DNA of 64,000 nt from Mangrovimicrobium sp048323675 (GTDB taxonomy: Bacteria; Pseudomonadota; Gammaproteobacteria; Pseudomonadales; Halieaceae). The stretch lies in contig NZ_JBLWFK010000007.1 in the NCBI RefSeq assembly GCF_048323675.1, positions 62,001-126,000 of the forward strand. Direction: 5' to 3'. Both the position numbers and the translations under genes were made by a program. The notes below the pieces were generated by a model that saw nothing but the letters and a program-made list of their open reading frames with translations, was not told where the DNA came from and did not search any database. Of the stretch, positions 1-10,894 are shown piece after piece (within the stretch, counting starts at the first letter, position 1; every line of letters starts with the position of its first letter).

Positions 1-200
1 GCAGCCACCAACTGGCGTTTGCCGACACACTGGCGGACCTGCCGCCGGGAGATTACCGCCTGCTGGTGGAAGCTGCCCGTGAAGTCGGCGGGCGGGAAAT
101 GCTGGAAATTCCCTTCAGCTGGCCGGTGGCCGAACCGGTGACTGCGACAGCCGCCGGTGCCAGCGAACTGGGCACCGTCACTATCAGCCTGAAACCCTGA
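1..200 (+). CDS. DUF2271 domain protein, 3' end only
   Basis: The reading frame is open from the window edge to a TGA at 198-200, giving the last 65 residues of a protein. The pattern DYRLLVEAARE, then IPFSWP, then ELGTVTISL at the C-terminus is the ending of DUF2271 proteins, which are periplasmic and of unknown biochemical role. Family members usually sit with PepSY, DUF4198 and flavodoxin-type reductase genes in iron-linked operons, and that is the arrangement here: the DUF4198 gene starts 55 bases downstream on the same strand. The N-terminus lies outside the window, so signal peptide and start cannot be judged. Confidence 0.75.
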   Translation, partial: SHQLAFADTLADLPPGDYRLLVEAAREVGGREMLEIPFSWPVAEPVTATAAGASELGTVTISLKP

Positions 201-255
201 GTGCCGCGCACGGCAATCCGCCGGGCAATACCTGCAACCGACCAGAGGACTGACC

Positions 256-1083
256 ATGAAAAAAATGACCGCGGCTTTTGCCACCGCACTGGTACTGGCT
301 GGACTGGGCTCCGCCGCCCAGGCCCACCGGGCCTGGATACTTCCCGCCGCCACGGTGTTGTCCAGCGAGGACCCCTGGGTGACCTTCGACGCGGCGATCT
401 CCAACGACCTGTTCCACCCGGACCATCACGCCCTGCGCCTCGACGGGGTGCAGGCCATCGGCCCGGACGGCAAGGCGGTGGAACTGCAGAACAGCAGCAG
501 CGGCAAGTACCGCAGCACCTTTGACATCAATCTCGCCCTGCCCGGCACTTACAAGGTATACACCGCCAGCAGCGGTCTCACCGCCCGCTGGGAAACCGAT
601 GACGGTCAGCGCCGCTTCTGGCCCGGCCGCGGCGAGGCGCCGGACCCGGCGCGCTTTGCCGAGGAAGTGCCGACACAGGCCAAGAACCTGTCGATTACCC
701 AGAGTTCCCGGCGTATCGAGACCTTCGTATCCGCCGGTGAACCCGATGGTGGGGCCATGGCGCCCAGTAACGTGGGCCTGGAGCTGGCGCCGGTGACGCA
801 CCCCAACGACCTCTACGTGGGTGAGACAGCGACCTTCCGCTTCCTGGTCGACGGCGAGCCCGCCGCCGGCGCCGAGGTCTCGATACTGCCCGGCGGCATG
901 CGCTACCGCGACGATCCTGAGGAGATCAGCCTGGTCGCGGATGAGCAGGGCCTGGTGACAGTCGACTGGCCGCGCGCCGGCATGTACTTCATGGAGGTCA
1001 GTTACAGCGATAGCAGGGCTCCGGCTCCCGCCACCGAGCGGCGGGGCAGCTACGTGGCCACCTTCGAAGTGCTGCCGCTCTAG
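256..1083 (+). CDS. DUF4198 domain-containing periplasmic protein
   Basis: 275 aa with a clear signal peptide (MKKMTAAF, hydrophobic core, cleavage after AQA at about residue 23). The mature protein opens with HRAWILPAATVLS and DPWVTFDAAISNDLF, typical of DUF4198, a family related to the periplasmic NikM-like parts of metal transport systems. A C-terminal part (from about residue 185) reads as a small beta-sandwich domain. An AGAGGAC ribosome site precedes the ATG. It lies between the DUF2271 gene and a flavoreductase gene on the same strand, suggesting a shared role in metal or haem handling at the envelope. The exact substrate is unknown. Confidence 0.85.
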   Translation: MKKMTAAFATALVLAGLGSAAQAHRAWILPAATVLSSEDPWVTFDAAISNDLFHPDHHALRLDGVQAIGPDGKAVELQNSSSGKYRSTFDINLALPGTYKVYTASSGLTARWETDDGQRRFWPGRGEAPDPARFAEEVPTQAKNLSITQSSRRIETFVSAGEPDGGAMAPSNVGLELAPVTHPNDLYVGETATFRFLVDGEPAAGAEVSILPGGMRYRDDPEEISLVADEQGLVTVDWPRAGMYFMEVSYSDSRAPAPATERRGSYVATFEVLPL

Positions 1084-1100
1084 CTACAATTGCGTCCGCC

Positions 1101-2444
1101 GTGACGGCACTACCGCTACTGCAGGCCGCCGCGCTGGTCCTGGCCTACCTCGCACTGTGCTGGAGGTGCCTGGGCCGCAGGGGCGCGGCGTCGGAAGGCG
1201 CCTCCGGGGCCACCCTGCTGGTCGCCTACGCCAGCCAGGGCGGCGAGGCCGAGGCGATAGCCCGTCGCCACGGGGAAATGCTCGGCCGCACCCGGCCGGT
1301 GCGGGTGCTGCCCCTCAACCAGGTCGATGCGGCGCTGCTGCGGCAGGTGCACACCGGGCTGTTCGTCGCCAGCACCTATGGCGAGGGTGAGTCGCCGGAC
1401 AACGCCCTGCGTTTCGCCCGCCAGTGGCTGCGCGCCCGGCCCGCGGCGGACCTGTCCCACCTGCACTATGCCGTGCTCGCCCTCGGCGACAGCGCCTACC
1501 GCCAGTTCTGCGCCTTTGGTGACCACCTTGACCGGGGCTTGTCGGCGCACGGAGGCCGGCAGTTATTTCCGGCGATCAAGGTGGACCGGATGGACGCCGC
1601 CGCCCTGCAGCAATGGCGACGGGAGTTACAGGCCTGCGGACTGCTGGAGGCAACTGGCGACCCGATATCGGCCACTGGCCGCGAACTGCCCCGTCTGCCC
1701 TGCAGGCTGCTGCAGCGCCGCCAGCTGAATCCCGGCTCCGCAGGCGGCCCGGTGTTCCACCTGCGCTTCGAGGCCCGCGCAGGCAATCCCTGGCAGGCGG
1801 GCGACATCGCTGTGTTCGATGTGCCCGGGCCTGCCGGGAGCAGCGAAAAGCGCGAATACTCGATCGCCTCGATTGCGGAGCACGGCTCCCTGGACCTGCT
1901 GGTGCGCCAGGTGCGCAAGGACGACGGCAGCCTGGGGCTCGGTTCCGGCTGGCTTGGCGCCACCCTGCCCCTCGGCGGGGAGGTGCTCATCGGCCTGCGT
2001 GACAACCCGGCATTCCAGCCACCGCCGGACGCGGCGCCGTTGATCCTGGTGGGCAACGGCACCGGGATCGCGGGCCTGCGCGCCCACCTGCAGGCCCGGG
2101 AGCTGGCCGGCCAGCCGCGCAACTGGCTGGTGTTTGGCGAGCGGGCAAGGGCCCACGACAGTTTCTTCGATGACGAATTGCGCGCCTGGGTAAGCGGCGG
2201 CCACCTGCAGCGTCTGGATCGCGTATTTTCCCGGGAGGGCGAGCCGCTGCGCTATGTGCAGGATCTCCTGGTGCGGCAATCCGCGCTGCTGGCCGACTGG
2301 CTGGCGCAGGGTGCCTGCATCTATGTCTGCGGCAGCGCCCGGGGCATGGCTCCCGCGGTTCACCGGGTACTGCTCGATGTTCTCGGCGAGGCAGCCCTGG
2401 AAGGCCTGCTGCTGGCGGGCCGTTACCGGCGCGACGTTTACTGA
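1101..2444 (+). CDS. Flavodoxin / FNR-type flavoprotein reductase (CysJ-like)
   Basis: 447 aa. An N-terminal hydrophobic segment (about residues 5-22) anchors the protein. It is followed by a flavodoxin domain (LLVAYASQGGEAEAIARRHG, FVASTYGEGESPDNA, about 40-185), an FAD-binding barrel (KREYSIAS, about 250) and an NAD(P)H-binding domain (LILVGNGTGIAGLRAHL, about 313; CGSARGMAP, about 410), ending in GRYRRDVY like CysJ and cytochrome P450 reductases. It should pass electrons from NADPH through FAD and FMN to an acceptor. No hemoprotein CysI partner is visible. Next to DUF2271/DUF4198 genes it more likely serves ferric iron or PepSY-membrane reduction than sulfite reduction. The start is GTG, 17 bases after the previous stop, without an obvious ribosome site, so translational coupling is possible. 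Confidence 0.85.
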   Translation: MTALPLLQAAALVLAYLALCWRCLGRRGAASEGASGATLLVAYASQGGEAEAIARRHGEMLGRTRPVRVLPLNQVDAALLRQVHTGLFVASTYGEGESPDNALRFARQWLRARPAADLSHLHYAVLALGDSAYRQFCAFGDHLDRGLSAHGGRQLFPAIKVDRMDAAALQQWRRELQACGLLEATGDPISATGRELPRLPCRLLQRRQLNPGSAGGPVFHLRFEARAGNPWQAGDIAVFDVPGPAGSSEKREYSIASIAEHGSLDLLVRQVRKDDGSLGLGSGWLGATLPLGGEVLIGLRDNPAFQPPPDAAPLILVGNGTGIAGLRAHLQARELAGQPRNWLVFGERARAHDSFFDDELRAWVSGGHLQRLDRVFSREGEPLRYVQDLLVRQSALLADWLAQGACIYVCGSARGMAPAVHRVLLDVLGEAALEGLLLAGRYRRDVY

Positions 2445-2514
2445 CACGCGGCCTCACGCTGCGGGGTGGACGTCGGGGTTTGTGCGGCGCTACGGCGCCG
2501 GTTGCGGCCTGGCC

Positions 2515-3516
2515 TCAGTGAAAGATCATCGCCAGCAGCTGGTCCAGCGCCTCGCGGCTGCCGCTGCGCTGGGTGACGTAGTCCACGTGCGCTTCCTCGC
2601 CGCGTTCCGGCGACAGCTGGATACCCCACAGGGCCTGGATCTGCTGGGGCAGCAGGGAATAGCGCATGTCCACCACCCGCCAGGCGTGCTGTTCATCCAG
2701 GGCCAGGTAGCCATCGGAGAAGTGGGCGAAGCGCTGGATATCCCGCCACTGCTGGCTGTTGTCCTGCAACCAGGGCAAGTGCCGGGGCGCGTCCAGTTTC
2801 ACCACCGAATCGCCGGGCCAGATCGTCTCCTGTCCCAGCCCGGGTTTCACCGCGTCGACATGGAAGGCGTCGGCGGTTTCGTAAATCACTTTCCACACCA
2901 CCAGGTTGCCGAAACTCGGCTTGGCCTCCAGGCGCAGCGGCTGATCCCCGCGGCTGGCGGCAATGGCCTCGCCCATGGCGATGGCCCGCTCGTGCTGGAT
3001 AAAACCGAGTCCGAGGTAGCAGGCCGACCAGGCGATGCCGGCCAGCAGCCAGGGGCGGGAACGGCGGCGGATGGCGAAACCCAGCGCCAGCAACAGCGGC
3101 AGGGTAAACAGCGGGTCGATCACCGAGATGCTGTCCCAGGCAAAGCGCCGGTCGCTCAGCGGCCACAGCAGCTGCGTGCCGTAGGAGGTGCAGCCGTCGA
3201 GCAGGCCGTGGGTGGCGTAGCCGAGGATGCTCCAGAGCACGCACTGGCGCCAGTCCAGTTGCCAGCGCCGTCCCAGCAGGCCGTACAGGGCCAGGCCGAC
3301 GATGCCGCCCAGCAGCGGGATCATCAGCAGGGAGTGGGTAAACTGGCGGTGGTACTCCAGGGCGAGCAGCGGGTCGGTGCCCGAGCGGATGAAGATATCC
3401 AGGTCCGGCGCCATCCCGCCCAGCGCCCCGACCAGCGCGACTTTGGCGAAGTCGCGCGGCCTGGCTGCCAGTTGCGCGGCGGCGGCGCCCACGGCGCCCT
3501 GGGTGATCGGGTCCAT
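2515..3516 (-). CDS. YdjM-type membrane-bound metal-dependent hydrolase
   Basis: 333 aa. The N-terminus has MDPITQGAVGAAAAQ, then GGMAPDLDIF and HRQFTHSLLM, the metal-binding signature of the LexA-regulated, inner-membrane hydrolase family (PF04307, YdjM). Four or so membrane helices fill the first 190 residues, followed by a soluble C-terminal half rich in Trp, Asp and His. The conserved His/Asp residues suggest a metal-dependent phosphatase or phospholipase-like activity, but no reaction is established for the family. It is on the opposite strand from the flavoreductase (convergent), and the MFS gene lies directly upstream on the same strand (12-base gap), so the two may be co-transcribed. 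Confidence 0.85.
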   Translation of the reverse strand: MDPITQGAVGAAAAQLAARPRDFAKVALVGALGGMAPDLDIFIRSGTDPLLALEYHRQFTHSLLMIPLLGGIVGLALYGLLGRRWQLDWRQCVLWSILGYATHGLLDGCTSYGTQLLWPLSDRRFAWDSISVIDPLFTLPLLLALGFAIRRRSRPWLLAGIAWSACYLGLGFIQHERAIAMGEAIAASRGDQPLRLEAKPSFGNLVVWKVIYETADAFHVDAVKPGLGQETIWPGDSVVKLDAPRHLPWLQDNSQQWRDIQRFAHFSDGYLALDEQHAWRVVDMRYSLLPQQIQALWGIQLSPERGEEAHVDYVTQRSGSREALDQLLAMIFH

Positions 3517-3528
3517 ATTGCTGATACT

Positions 3529-4824
3529 TTACATTGTCGGCAGCGGGCTGCCGAGCCGCTCAGCCGGGTCCCGCGGGACCCGCAGCAGCGGAATGCAGGC
3601 GGTCATCAGCAGCAGGAACACCGCCAGTCCCAGCAACAGGATCCGGTAGCTGCCGGTGGTGTCATAGAGCCAGCCGGCCAGCAGCGGCGCATTGGCGGCG
3701 AGCATGGAGTTGGCGAGGGTGGAGGCGCCGAGCACCTGGCCGTAGACCCGGGTATCGTAGATTTGCGCCACCATCGACGCGAATATCGGGAACACCCCGC
3801 CGCCGCCAACCCCCATGAACGCGGCGGCCAACAGCAGTACGGTGTAGGTTTCCGCACTCATGAACAGCAGGCAGGCGGCGCCCTGGCAGAGGGTCATGAT
3901 CGCCACCACCAGCTTGAGGTTGATGGCATCGCAAAGCCAGCCGAGGAAGGGGCTGGCGAATACCCCGATAAAGGCCACCAGTGAAACCAGGAAGGCGCCG
4001 CGCACCACCGGCTCGCCGAGGTCGACGGCGAACAGGGACAGGTTGGCCAGCAGGGAGGTGTTGGTTGCCATACCGGCGCCGGCGATAAACACGATCAGCC
4101 AGAAATTGCGGTCCCCCAGCAATTGCCCCCAACCCAGTTTTGGCGTGGCGGGCGCGGACTCGCCGGTGGCCGTTTGCGCCGCGGGATCGGCGCTTTCGCC
4201 CAGGGGGCGCAGGCCCTTCAACGCGGGCCGGTCCACCACGAACAGCACCGTCAGCAGGGGGCCGGCGATCATGATCAGCACACCCATGCCGCCGATGGCC
4301 ACCCGCCAGTCATGGGATTCCATGGTCGCGGCGAAGATCGGCGGGTAAAAGAAGCCGCCGAACTGGGTGCCCAGCGCCGCGATACCGATGGCCAGGCCCC
4401 GGTAGCGCACGAACCAGCGGGTCAGCAGGGTGGCGGCGGTGAGCAGGCTGAGGGCTGCGGCGCCGATACTGATAAACAGGATGTAGCTGGCGATCACCAT
4501 CCACACGTGGCTGCTCATGGCGACCCAGAGAAAACCCGCCCCCATGACCAGTGAGCTGACGATCAGCAGGCCGCGGCTGGAAGTGCGGTCGAGCAGGCTG
4601 CCGACACTGGGCGACAGCAGGCCCATAACCAGCAACATGCCGGTGGAGCCCGCCATCAGTGCGAGGCGGCTGGCGCCGAATTCCTGCCCTACGGCGCCCG
4701 CCACCAGGCTGTACATGTACATGGTGGTGCCCATGCCGATGCTGACCAGCAGCAGTAACACTGCCACCAGAATCCAGCCGTAGAAAAAACCGGAAGTTGC
4801 CTGGGAAGCCCGGGAGATTTGCAT
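3529..4824 (-). CDS. MFS transporter
   Basis: 431 aa from the preferred ATG at 4824. An upstream in-frame start would add 33 polar residues with no membrane character. About 12 hydrophobic helices, the first FFYGWILVAVLLLLVSIGMG, and a central loop (about 185-215) with ATGESAPATPKLG fit the OFA/monocarboxylate-type branch of the major facilitator superfamily. The loop after helix 2 carries SPSVGSLLDRTSSRGLL, the usual MFS G-x-x-x-D-R signature. The likely role is proton-coupled uptake or export of a small organic acid. The substrate cannot be read from the sequence. It lies 12 bases upstream of the YdjM-type hydrolase gene. Confidence 0.85.
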   Translation of the reverse strand: MQISRASQATSGFFYGWILVAVLLLLVSIGMGTTMYMYSLVAGAVGQEFGASRLALMAGSTGMLLVMGLLSPSVGSLLDRTSSRGLLIVSSLVMGAGFLWVAMSSHVWMVIASYILFISIGAAALSLLTAATLLTRWFVRYRGLAIGIAALGTQFGGFFYPPIFAATMESHDWRVAIGGMGVLIMIAGPLLTVLFVVDRPALKGLRPLGESADPAAQTATGESAPATPKLGWGQLLGDRNFWLIVFIAGAGMATNTSLLANLSLFAVDLGEPVVRGAFLVSLVAFIGVFASPFLGWLCDAINLKLVVAIMTLCQGAACLLFMSAETYTVLLLAAAFMGVGGGGVFPIFASMVAQIYDTRVYGQVLGASTLANSMLAANAPLLAGWLYDTTGSYRILLLGLAVFLLLMTACIPLLRVPRDPAERLGSPLPTM

Positions 4825-4962
4825 AGTGATCGCTGCCTGTCTTGTTATTGGAATTGCGCACCCCGTCCCTGGGCACAGGCATTGTAGCGTGACCCGGGCC
4901 CCCTGCCTGCGGTGTTTTTGCAAAAAACCGCCGGGAGGACCCGTATGAATTGCCGGTGCAGG

Positions 4963-6696
4963 CTAGCGGGCGAAGACCTGCGTCCAGTAATTGACGTAGG
5001 TACTGCCCTGTTTGGTGTAGCGCGCCGCGCCAAGGTCGCGGAAGTTGGGGTTCATCAGGTTGGCGCAGTGGCCGTCGCTGTTGATCCAGGAGTCCATCGC
5101 GGACTGCACGGTGCTGCGATAGGTCCCCGCGCTGATGTTTTCACCGTAGGTCGACCAGTTGTAACCGGCACTGGAAATGCGCTGGCCGGGGTTGCTGCCA
5201 TTCAGCCCGATGTGCGAGAAGTAGTTGTTTTCGGCCATATCCATGGAGTGGTAGTAGGCCGCGGTTTCCAACTGGCAGTTCCAGGCCAGGGGCGCGGCGG
5301 CGGGGAAGTTGCCCTCATTGCCGCATCCCTGTGGTTCGGCGCGGAAGGCGTTGACCGCGTCGAGCATGGCCTGGTCTTCCGCGGTCATGGTGCAGAGGTT
5401 GGTGCCGGCCGTGGAACCCCCGCTGCTGCCGCCGCTCCCCGCGTTGTTGTCGACGCTGTCGCAGCTGTCGCCGATACCGTCGCCGTCGCTGTCGGCCTGG
5501 CTGGGGTTGTAGACCGTGGGACAGTTGTCGGCGCTGTCCGCGATACCGTCGCGGTCGCTGTCGGTGAGGGCGTCGCAGGCGTCGCCGTAGCCATCGCGGT
5601 CGCTGTCCCGCTGGTCGGGGTTGGCGACATCGACGCAGTTGTCCGAGGCATTGCGCACATAGCCTTCCGGCGCTTCGGCGGCCTGGATAACCTGGGCGCG
5701 GTCGCCGTAGCCGTCGCCGTCGGCATCGAGGTAGTAATTGAGCAGGCGGAAACCCTCGTCGACAGTGCCATCGCAGTTGTTGTCGACGCTGTCCAGCTGC
5801 TCTTCAGCCCCGGGGTAGATGGCGCTGTTGTTGTCGTCGCAGTCGGTATCCCGGGTGACAAAACCCGCCGGCGCCTCCAGGGCTTCCATGCGCCAGTCGT
5901 GGACGCCAAAGCCGTCGCCGTCGACGTCGCGGAAGAAAATCGAGACGGCCTCGTCGATGATGCCGTCACAGTCGTTGTCGAGGCTGTCGAGCACTTCGAT
6001 CGCCGCGGGATTGACCGCGGCGAGGGTGTCGTCGCAGTCGAAATTGTTGCGCACATAGTCGCGTGAGGCGTCGGCGGCAGCCACGCTGATCGCGGGGTCG
6101 CCGAAGCCGTCACCGTCGTGGTCGAGGTAGAGAAGGGCATCCCGGAAGCCCTCGTCGACCAGGCCATTGCAGTTGTTGTCCTGGCCGTCCTTACGCTCCC
6201 TGGCCCAGGGATAGGTCTCCGCGTCGCTGTCGTCGCAGTCCGTATCCAGGGCCACGAACCCTGCGGGTTGCTCGACCGATACAATGGATTCGCTGGCGCT
6301 GCCGTAGAAATCGCCGTCTTCGTCTCGGTACCAGGTACGCGTCGCGCTGAGTGGCTCAAATTCTGCCGATACCTCGATGTCCTGGGCGAAGGGCGCCCAT
6401 TTTGGCGGTAGCGGGGCAAGGGTCAGCTCACAGCGCGGAATGGGAAAGCGCGCGCAGATGCCTTCCCAGCGCACGAAACGGTAGCCCTCGGCGGGTTCGG
6501 CGGTGAAGGTGTCGCTGGTGCGCTGGTCAATCTCGAAACTGCAGGTGGTTCCCGGGCAGCTGTACAGGCCGGACGCGGAGAGAATCGTGCCGCTTGCGTC
6601 ATGGCTGACCACCAGGCGGCAACTGGCGACGGCCAGACAGGCGGCTGCCAGGCAGGCGGCCCTCAGTAATCGGCGGGTATACCGGGTGTGTCCCAA
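4963..6696 (-). CDS. CAP-domain lipoprotein with MopE-like and TSP3 calcium repeats
   Basis: About 577 aa. TTG at 6696 is preferred because a GGAGG site lies six bases upstream; another TTG two codons earlier overlaps that site. The N-terminus has a lipobox (LAVASC), so this is a surface or periplasmic lipoprotein. Next come a beta-repeat stretch around YRFVRWEG, three MopE-type metal-binding units (DCDDSDAETYP, DCDDTLAAVNP, DCDDNNSAIYP, each followed by D-N-x-C-x-G), two to three thrombospondin type 3 repeats (DSDRDGYGDACD, DSDGDGIGDSCD), a Ser/Gly linker, and a C-terminal CAP/SCP domain (about 437-577: MLDAVNAFRAE, YFSHIG, YGENIS). The Asp-rich repeats should bind calcium and stiffen a stalk that presents the CAP domain outside the cell. 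Confidence 0.9.
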   Translation of the reverse strand: MGHTRYTRRLLRAACLAAACLAVASCRLVVSHDASGTILSASGLYSCPGTTCSFEIDQRTSDTFTAEPAEGYRFVRWEGICARFPIPRCELTLAPLPPKWAPFAQDIEVSAEFEPLSATRTWYRDEDGDFYGSASESIVSVEQPAGFVALDTDCDDSDAETYPWARERKDGQDNNCNGLVDEGFRDALLYLDHDGDGFGDPAISVAAADASRDYVRNNFDCDDTLAAVNPAAIEVLDSLDNDCDGIIDEAVSIFFRDVDGDGFGVHDWRMEALEAPAGFVTRDTDCDDNNSAIYPGAEEQLDSVDNNCDGTVDEGFRLLNYYLDADGDGYGDRAQVIQAAEAPEGYVRNASDNCVDVANPDQRDSDRDGYGDACDALTDSDRDGIADSADNCPTVYNPSQADSDGDGIGDSCDSVDNNAGSGGSSGGSTAGTNLCTMTAEDQAMLDAVNAFRAEPQGCGNEGNFPAAAPLAWNCQLETAAYYHSMDMAENNYFSHIGLNGSNPGQRISSAGYNWSTYGENISAGTYRSTVQSAMDSWINSDGHCANLMNPNFRDLGAARYTKQGSTYVNYWTQVFAR

Positions 6697-6970
6697 GATC
6701 AACCTCCGCGGAACGACAGCGTTTTCGGGCTATTGGAGTCCGCTTATTGAAGGAGATGGTCGGGGCCCGCTCAACCAAATAGTGCAGGAAACTCGAGATA
6801 GTTCCCGGCGGGGGCGTATTTCTGTGAACTGAGTCAAAGTTGCCCACAAAAGGGCGGGAAGGGGATGGCGAGGCTGGGCCGGCGCCGGGTGGATGGGGCA
6901 GGTCGCGAAGTCACGGCTCCGCGATCCTGCCACTGGGGGAAGAGCCGGCCGGGAAAGCCGGCGCAGGGCC

Positions 6971-7516
6971 TCAGGCCGCTTCTTCTGAACTTTCCTCGAC
7001 CGGGGTTTCGCCATCGGCGAGTTTGGCCTCGAGTTCCTCGACCTTGCGCTGCAGTTCGCTGTTTTCCGCCTTGGTCTTGTTCAGGTTGCGCTGCAGGAGG
7101 TCGGCAGCCTTGGTCTTCTCGGCCAGTTTCTTCTTGCCGGCGTCGAGGTTCTTCTTCATCCGCGCGGGGTCGAACTGCTTCAGGGTTTTCAGTTCTTCGC
7201 GCTCGCTGGCCAGGTCCTTTTGCAGGCTTTTTACTCGCTGCTTGAGGGTAGTGACTTCAGCTTGCAGTTTGTCGGCGCGATTGGTGAGCTCGCGATTCAG
7301 CTGCTCGGTACGCTGGTTTGACTCGGACTTGCTGGACAGCTCGGCGATGGTTTCCAGCTGCTTGTCGATGGTGGCCTGCAGCTCTTGGCGCTGCTGCGCC
7401 ATGTCCTGCTTGCACTGCTCGAGTTCAGCGGCAGCGGCATCCAGTTTGGACTGGTATTCCTTGCGCAGGGTGTCTTCGAGTTCGATGATCTTTTCGAGTT
7501 TGTTGGCTGTAAGCAT
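6971..7516 (-). CDS. Coiled-coil protein of unknown function
   Basis: 181 aa from the ATG at 7516, which has a strong AAGGAAA ribosome site; the longer open frame upstream contains unlikely proline- and histidine-rich sequence. Almost the entire protein (residues 5-165) is a charged heptad-type coiled coil (KLEKIIELEDTLRKEYQSKL, ELKTLKQFDPARMKKNLDAG), ending in an acidic tail. No signal peptide or membrane helix is seen, so it is probably cytosolic. It stands alone between divergently or distantly spaced genes. No family name can be assigned; a structural or scaffold role is a guess. Confidence 0.75.
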   Translation of the reverse strand: MLTANKLEKIIELEDTLRKEYQSKLDAAAAELEQCKQDMAQQRQELQATIDKQLETIAELSSKSESNQRTEQLNRELTNRADKLQAEVTTLKQRVKSLQKDLASEREELKTLKQFDPARMKKNLDAGKKKLAEKTKAADLLQRNLNKTKAENSELQRKVEELEAKLADGETPVEESSEEAA

Positions 7517-7709
7517 GGTTTCCTTTTCGTCAGTTCGTTCGGGCACTGCTTCCTCATCCGACAGGAAGACAGAAATCCTATTAATATCAATAAGATGCCT
7601 CACCCCGCGAAAAGGCCAGGGCCATTGCGGTGCGGGATGCGGATGCCACGGTAGGGGGTGGGGCGTCGTAAGGGCGCGGATTGTAGCAGATTTTTTAGCC
7701 AGCTTGAGC

Positions 7710-7740
7710 AAAAAAGCGCCAGAAATTTCCCGGCTTTTTT
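7710..7740 (-). terminator. Rho-independent terminator after the AbgT gene
   Basis: On the minus strand an A6 run leads into a GCCGG / CTGGC stem around GAAATTT, then GC and a T6 run. It begins about 20 bases beyond the AbgT stop at 7758. The A and T runs flank both sides, so it could also work in the other direction. Confidence 0.6.
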
Positions 7741-7757
7741 AAGGCGCCGTTTTTCGC

Positions 7758-9308
<1,551 letters not shown>

Positions 9309-9316
9309 TGTTCCCC

Positions 9317-10894
9317 CTATGATCCCGGCGCCAGTACGTCCAGCAGCGGTTGCAGTTCCGCGCGCAGCGGCCTCCAGCGCGAAATCGATTCGCTATGAAT
9401 CGGCTGGCGCGCCTGCCACATGCTCGCTGTCAGCATTTCCCCCTGTCCCTGGGTGGAAGTCAAGCGGTCCAGGGGCAACTGCAGCCCCAGTTGCCTGCCG
9501 AGTCTGGCGCAGATGTTTTCCGTGTCGGTAACCAGCGCCTCGTATTCGAGTTCGATCAGGTGCTCGCCAAACAGCGTGCGCCAGTGTTGCAGCAGGTTCC
9601 GGTAGGCGTGGTAGTGGGCGCCGAGGGATTTGAGATCGTTGGCCCAGGGCCGCGCCGTGGCAAAATCCTGCTCGTAGATCGACAGGCAGGTGTCGATGGG
9701 GTGGCGGGAGAGGTGGATGATCCTGGCATTCGGCAGCATCGCGCGAATGGCACCCAGCCACATGTAGTTTTCCGGCATCTTGTCGGTAAAGTGGGGGGCG
9801 TCACCCACCAGCCGCCGGGCCCGGCGCAGGTATTCTTCCCCGGCCTGTTTCCACATGTCCGGGGGAATCCGCGGTACCGACCCGATGTCGTTCTGGTTGT
9901 CCCCGTAGTGCGCGCACAGCTCCTGTACCACCTGGTTGACCGCCTGCAGCTCACCGCCGGGGACGACGTCGGGGTGGCTGCATACGACCCTTTCCAGCAG
10001 TGTGGTGCCCGACCGCGGCATCCCGACGATGAAAATAGGCGCGTCGGAGGCGGCGCCGTGGCCATCCGCCGCATGGACAAGGTTGCAGCTGAAGGTCTGC
10101 CTGATTTCCTCGTAGAGGCGGGACACCTGTTCCGGTTGTTGCGGGAACTGGCGTTTGCGCAGCAGCTTGGCCTGTCGCAGGTAGTTGAAAGCGACCGCCG
10201 GGTGGCCGCAGTCGGATTCCGCCTTGAACAGCGCCATGTAGGCGTGCACCTGGTCCTCGGCATTGCTGAAGTCGTGGACCAGCTTGCCGCGCCCGTTGCC
10301 GAGGGCGCGGATCAGGGCGGTATCCGGGCTGTCCTCCCGCAGTTTTCCGGTACGCGACAGCAGCAGGTACAGCAGTGCGCCGTCGGGATGGCTTTCCAGT
10401 AGTTGCCGGATCAGGAGCCGGGCGGTTTCGAATTTCCCGATCCGGATCAGGGCGTCCGCATGGGTGATGCCGATATGCAGGTCGTCGGGGAGTTCCCGGC
10501 GCAGCGCCTCGAAGATGGCCAGCGCCTGGTCGATGTCGTCCCTCGCAATGGCGATTGCCGCCAGTGCGAGGCGCGAGTTTACCAGCCGGGCGTCCCGCTG
10601 CAGGGCGAAATGGGCGTGTTTCTCTGCACTGGAGTAATCGCCGGACTGCCGGTAGAGGTGAGCGAGCCGGTCGTGCGCCACGATGTGATCGGGCACCAGC
10701 GCCAGCAGTTTGCGGAAGATGATAATCGCGTCGTCAGGGCGGCGCAGGGCTATCGCGAGATGTCCATACTCGAGATTGGCTTCGATATTGCGGGGTTGCT
10801 GCTTCAGCAGTGCCAGGCATTCGCTGGCGGCTTCGGCGTGCTTCCCCTGGCTCGCCTTGCGGCGTATCACCTCAAGAGTGTTCCTAGAGCTCAA
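9317..10894 (-). CDS. TPR-repeat sulfotransferase family protein
   Basis: 525 aa. The N-terminal half (about 5-270) is a run of TPR-like helices (YGHLAIALRRPDDAIIIF, HDRLAHLYRQSGDYSSAEKH). The C-terminal half is a sulfotransferase with the PAPS-binding P-loop PIFIVGMPRSGTTLLERV (from about residue 282) and the second PAPS motif ARIIHLSRHPIDTCLSIYEQ. It should transfer sulfate from PAPS to a small molecule, glycan or protein tyrosine. TTG is the start, eight bases after an AGGAG site. It is followed after 8 bases by an AbgT carrier. The target is unknown. Confidence 0.88.
   Translation of the reverse strand: MSSRNTLEVIRRKASQGKHAEAASECLALLKQQPRNIEANLEYGHLAIALRRPDDAIIIFRKLLALVPDHIVAHDRLAHLYRQSGDYSSAEKHAHFALQRDARLVNSRLALAAIAIARDDIDQALAIFEALRRELPDDLHIGITHADALIRIGKFETARLLIRQLLESHPDGALLYLLLSRTGKLREDSPDTALIRALGNGRGKLVHDFSNAEDQVHAYMALFKAESDCGHPAVAFNYLRQAKLLRKRQFPQQPEQVSRLYEEIRQTFSCNLVHAADGHGAASDAPIFIVGMPRSGTTLLERVVCSHPDVVPGGELQAVNQVVQELCAHYGDNQNDIGSVPRIPPDMWKQAGEEYLRRARRLVGDAPHFTDKMPENYMWLGAIRAMLPNARIIHLSRHPIDTCLSIYEQDFATARPWANDLKSLGAHYHAYRNLLQHWRTLFGEHLIELEYEALVTDTENICARLGRQLGLQLPLDRLTSTQGQGEMLTASMWQARQPIHSESISRWRPLRAELQPLLDVLAPGS

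Noticed and set aside
2254..3984. 576-aa open frame on the + strand
   Set aside because: Crosses the ends of the flavoreductase, YdjM-type and MFS genes, all of which have clear motifs on other frames.
4912..6066. Val/Ala/Gly-rich + strand frame
   Set aside because: Antisense of the calcium-repeat codons of the CAP lipoprotein; its apparent repeats only reflect GAC/GAT repeats.
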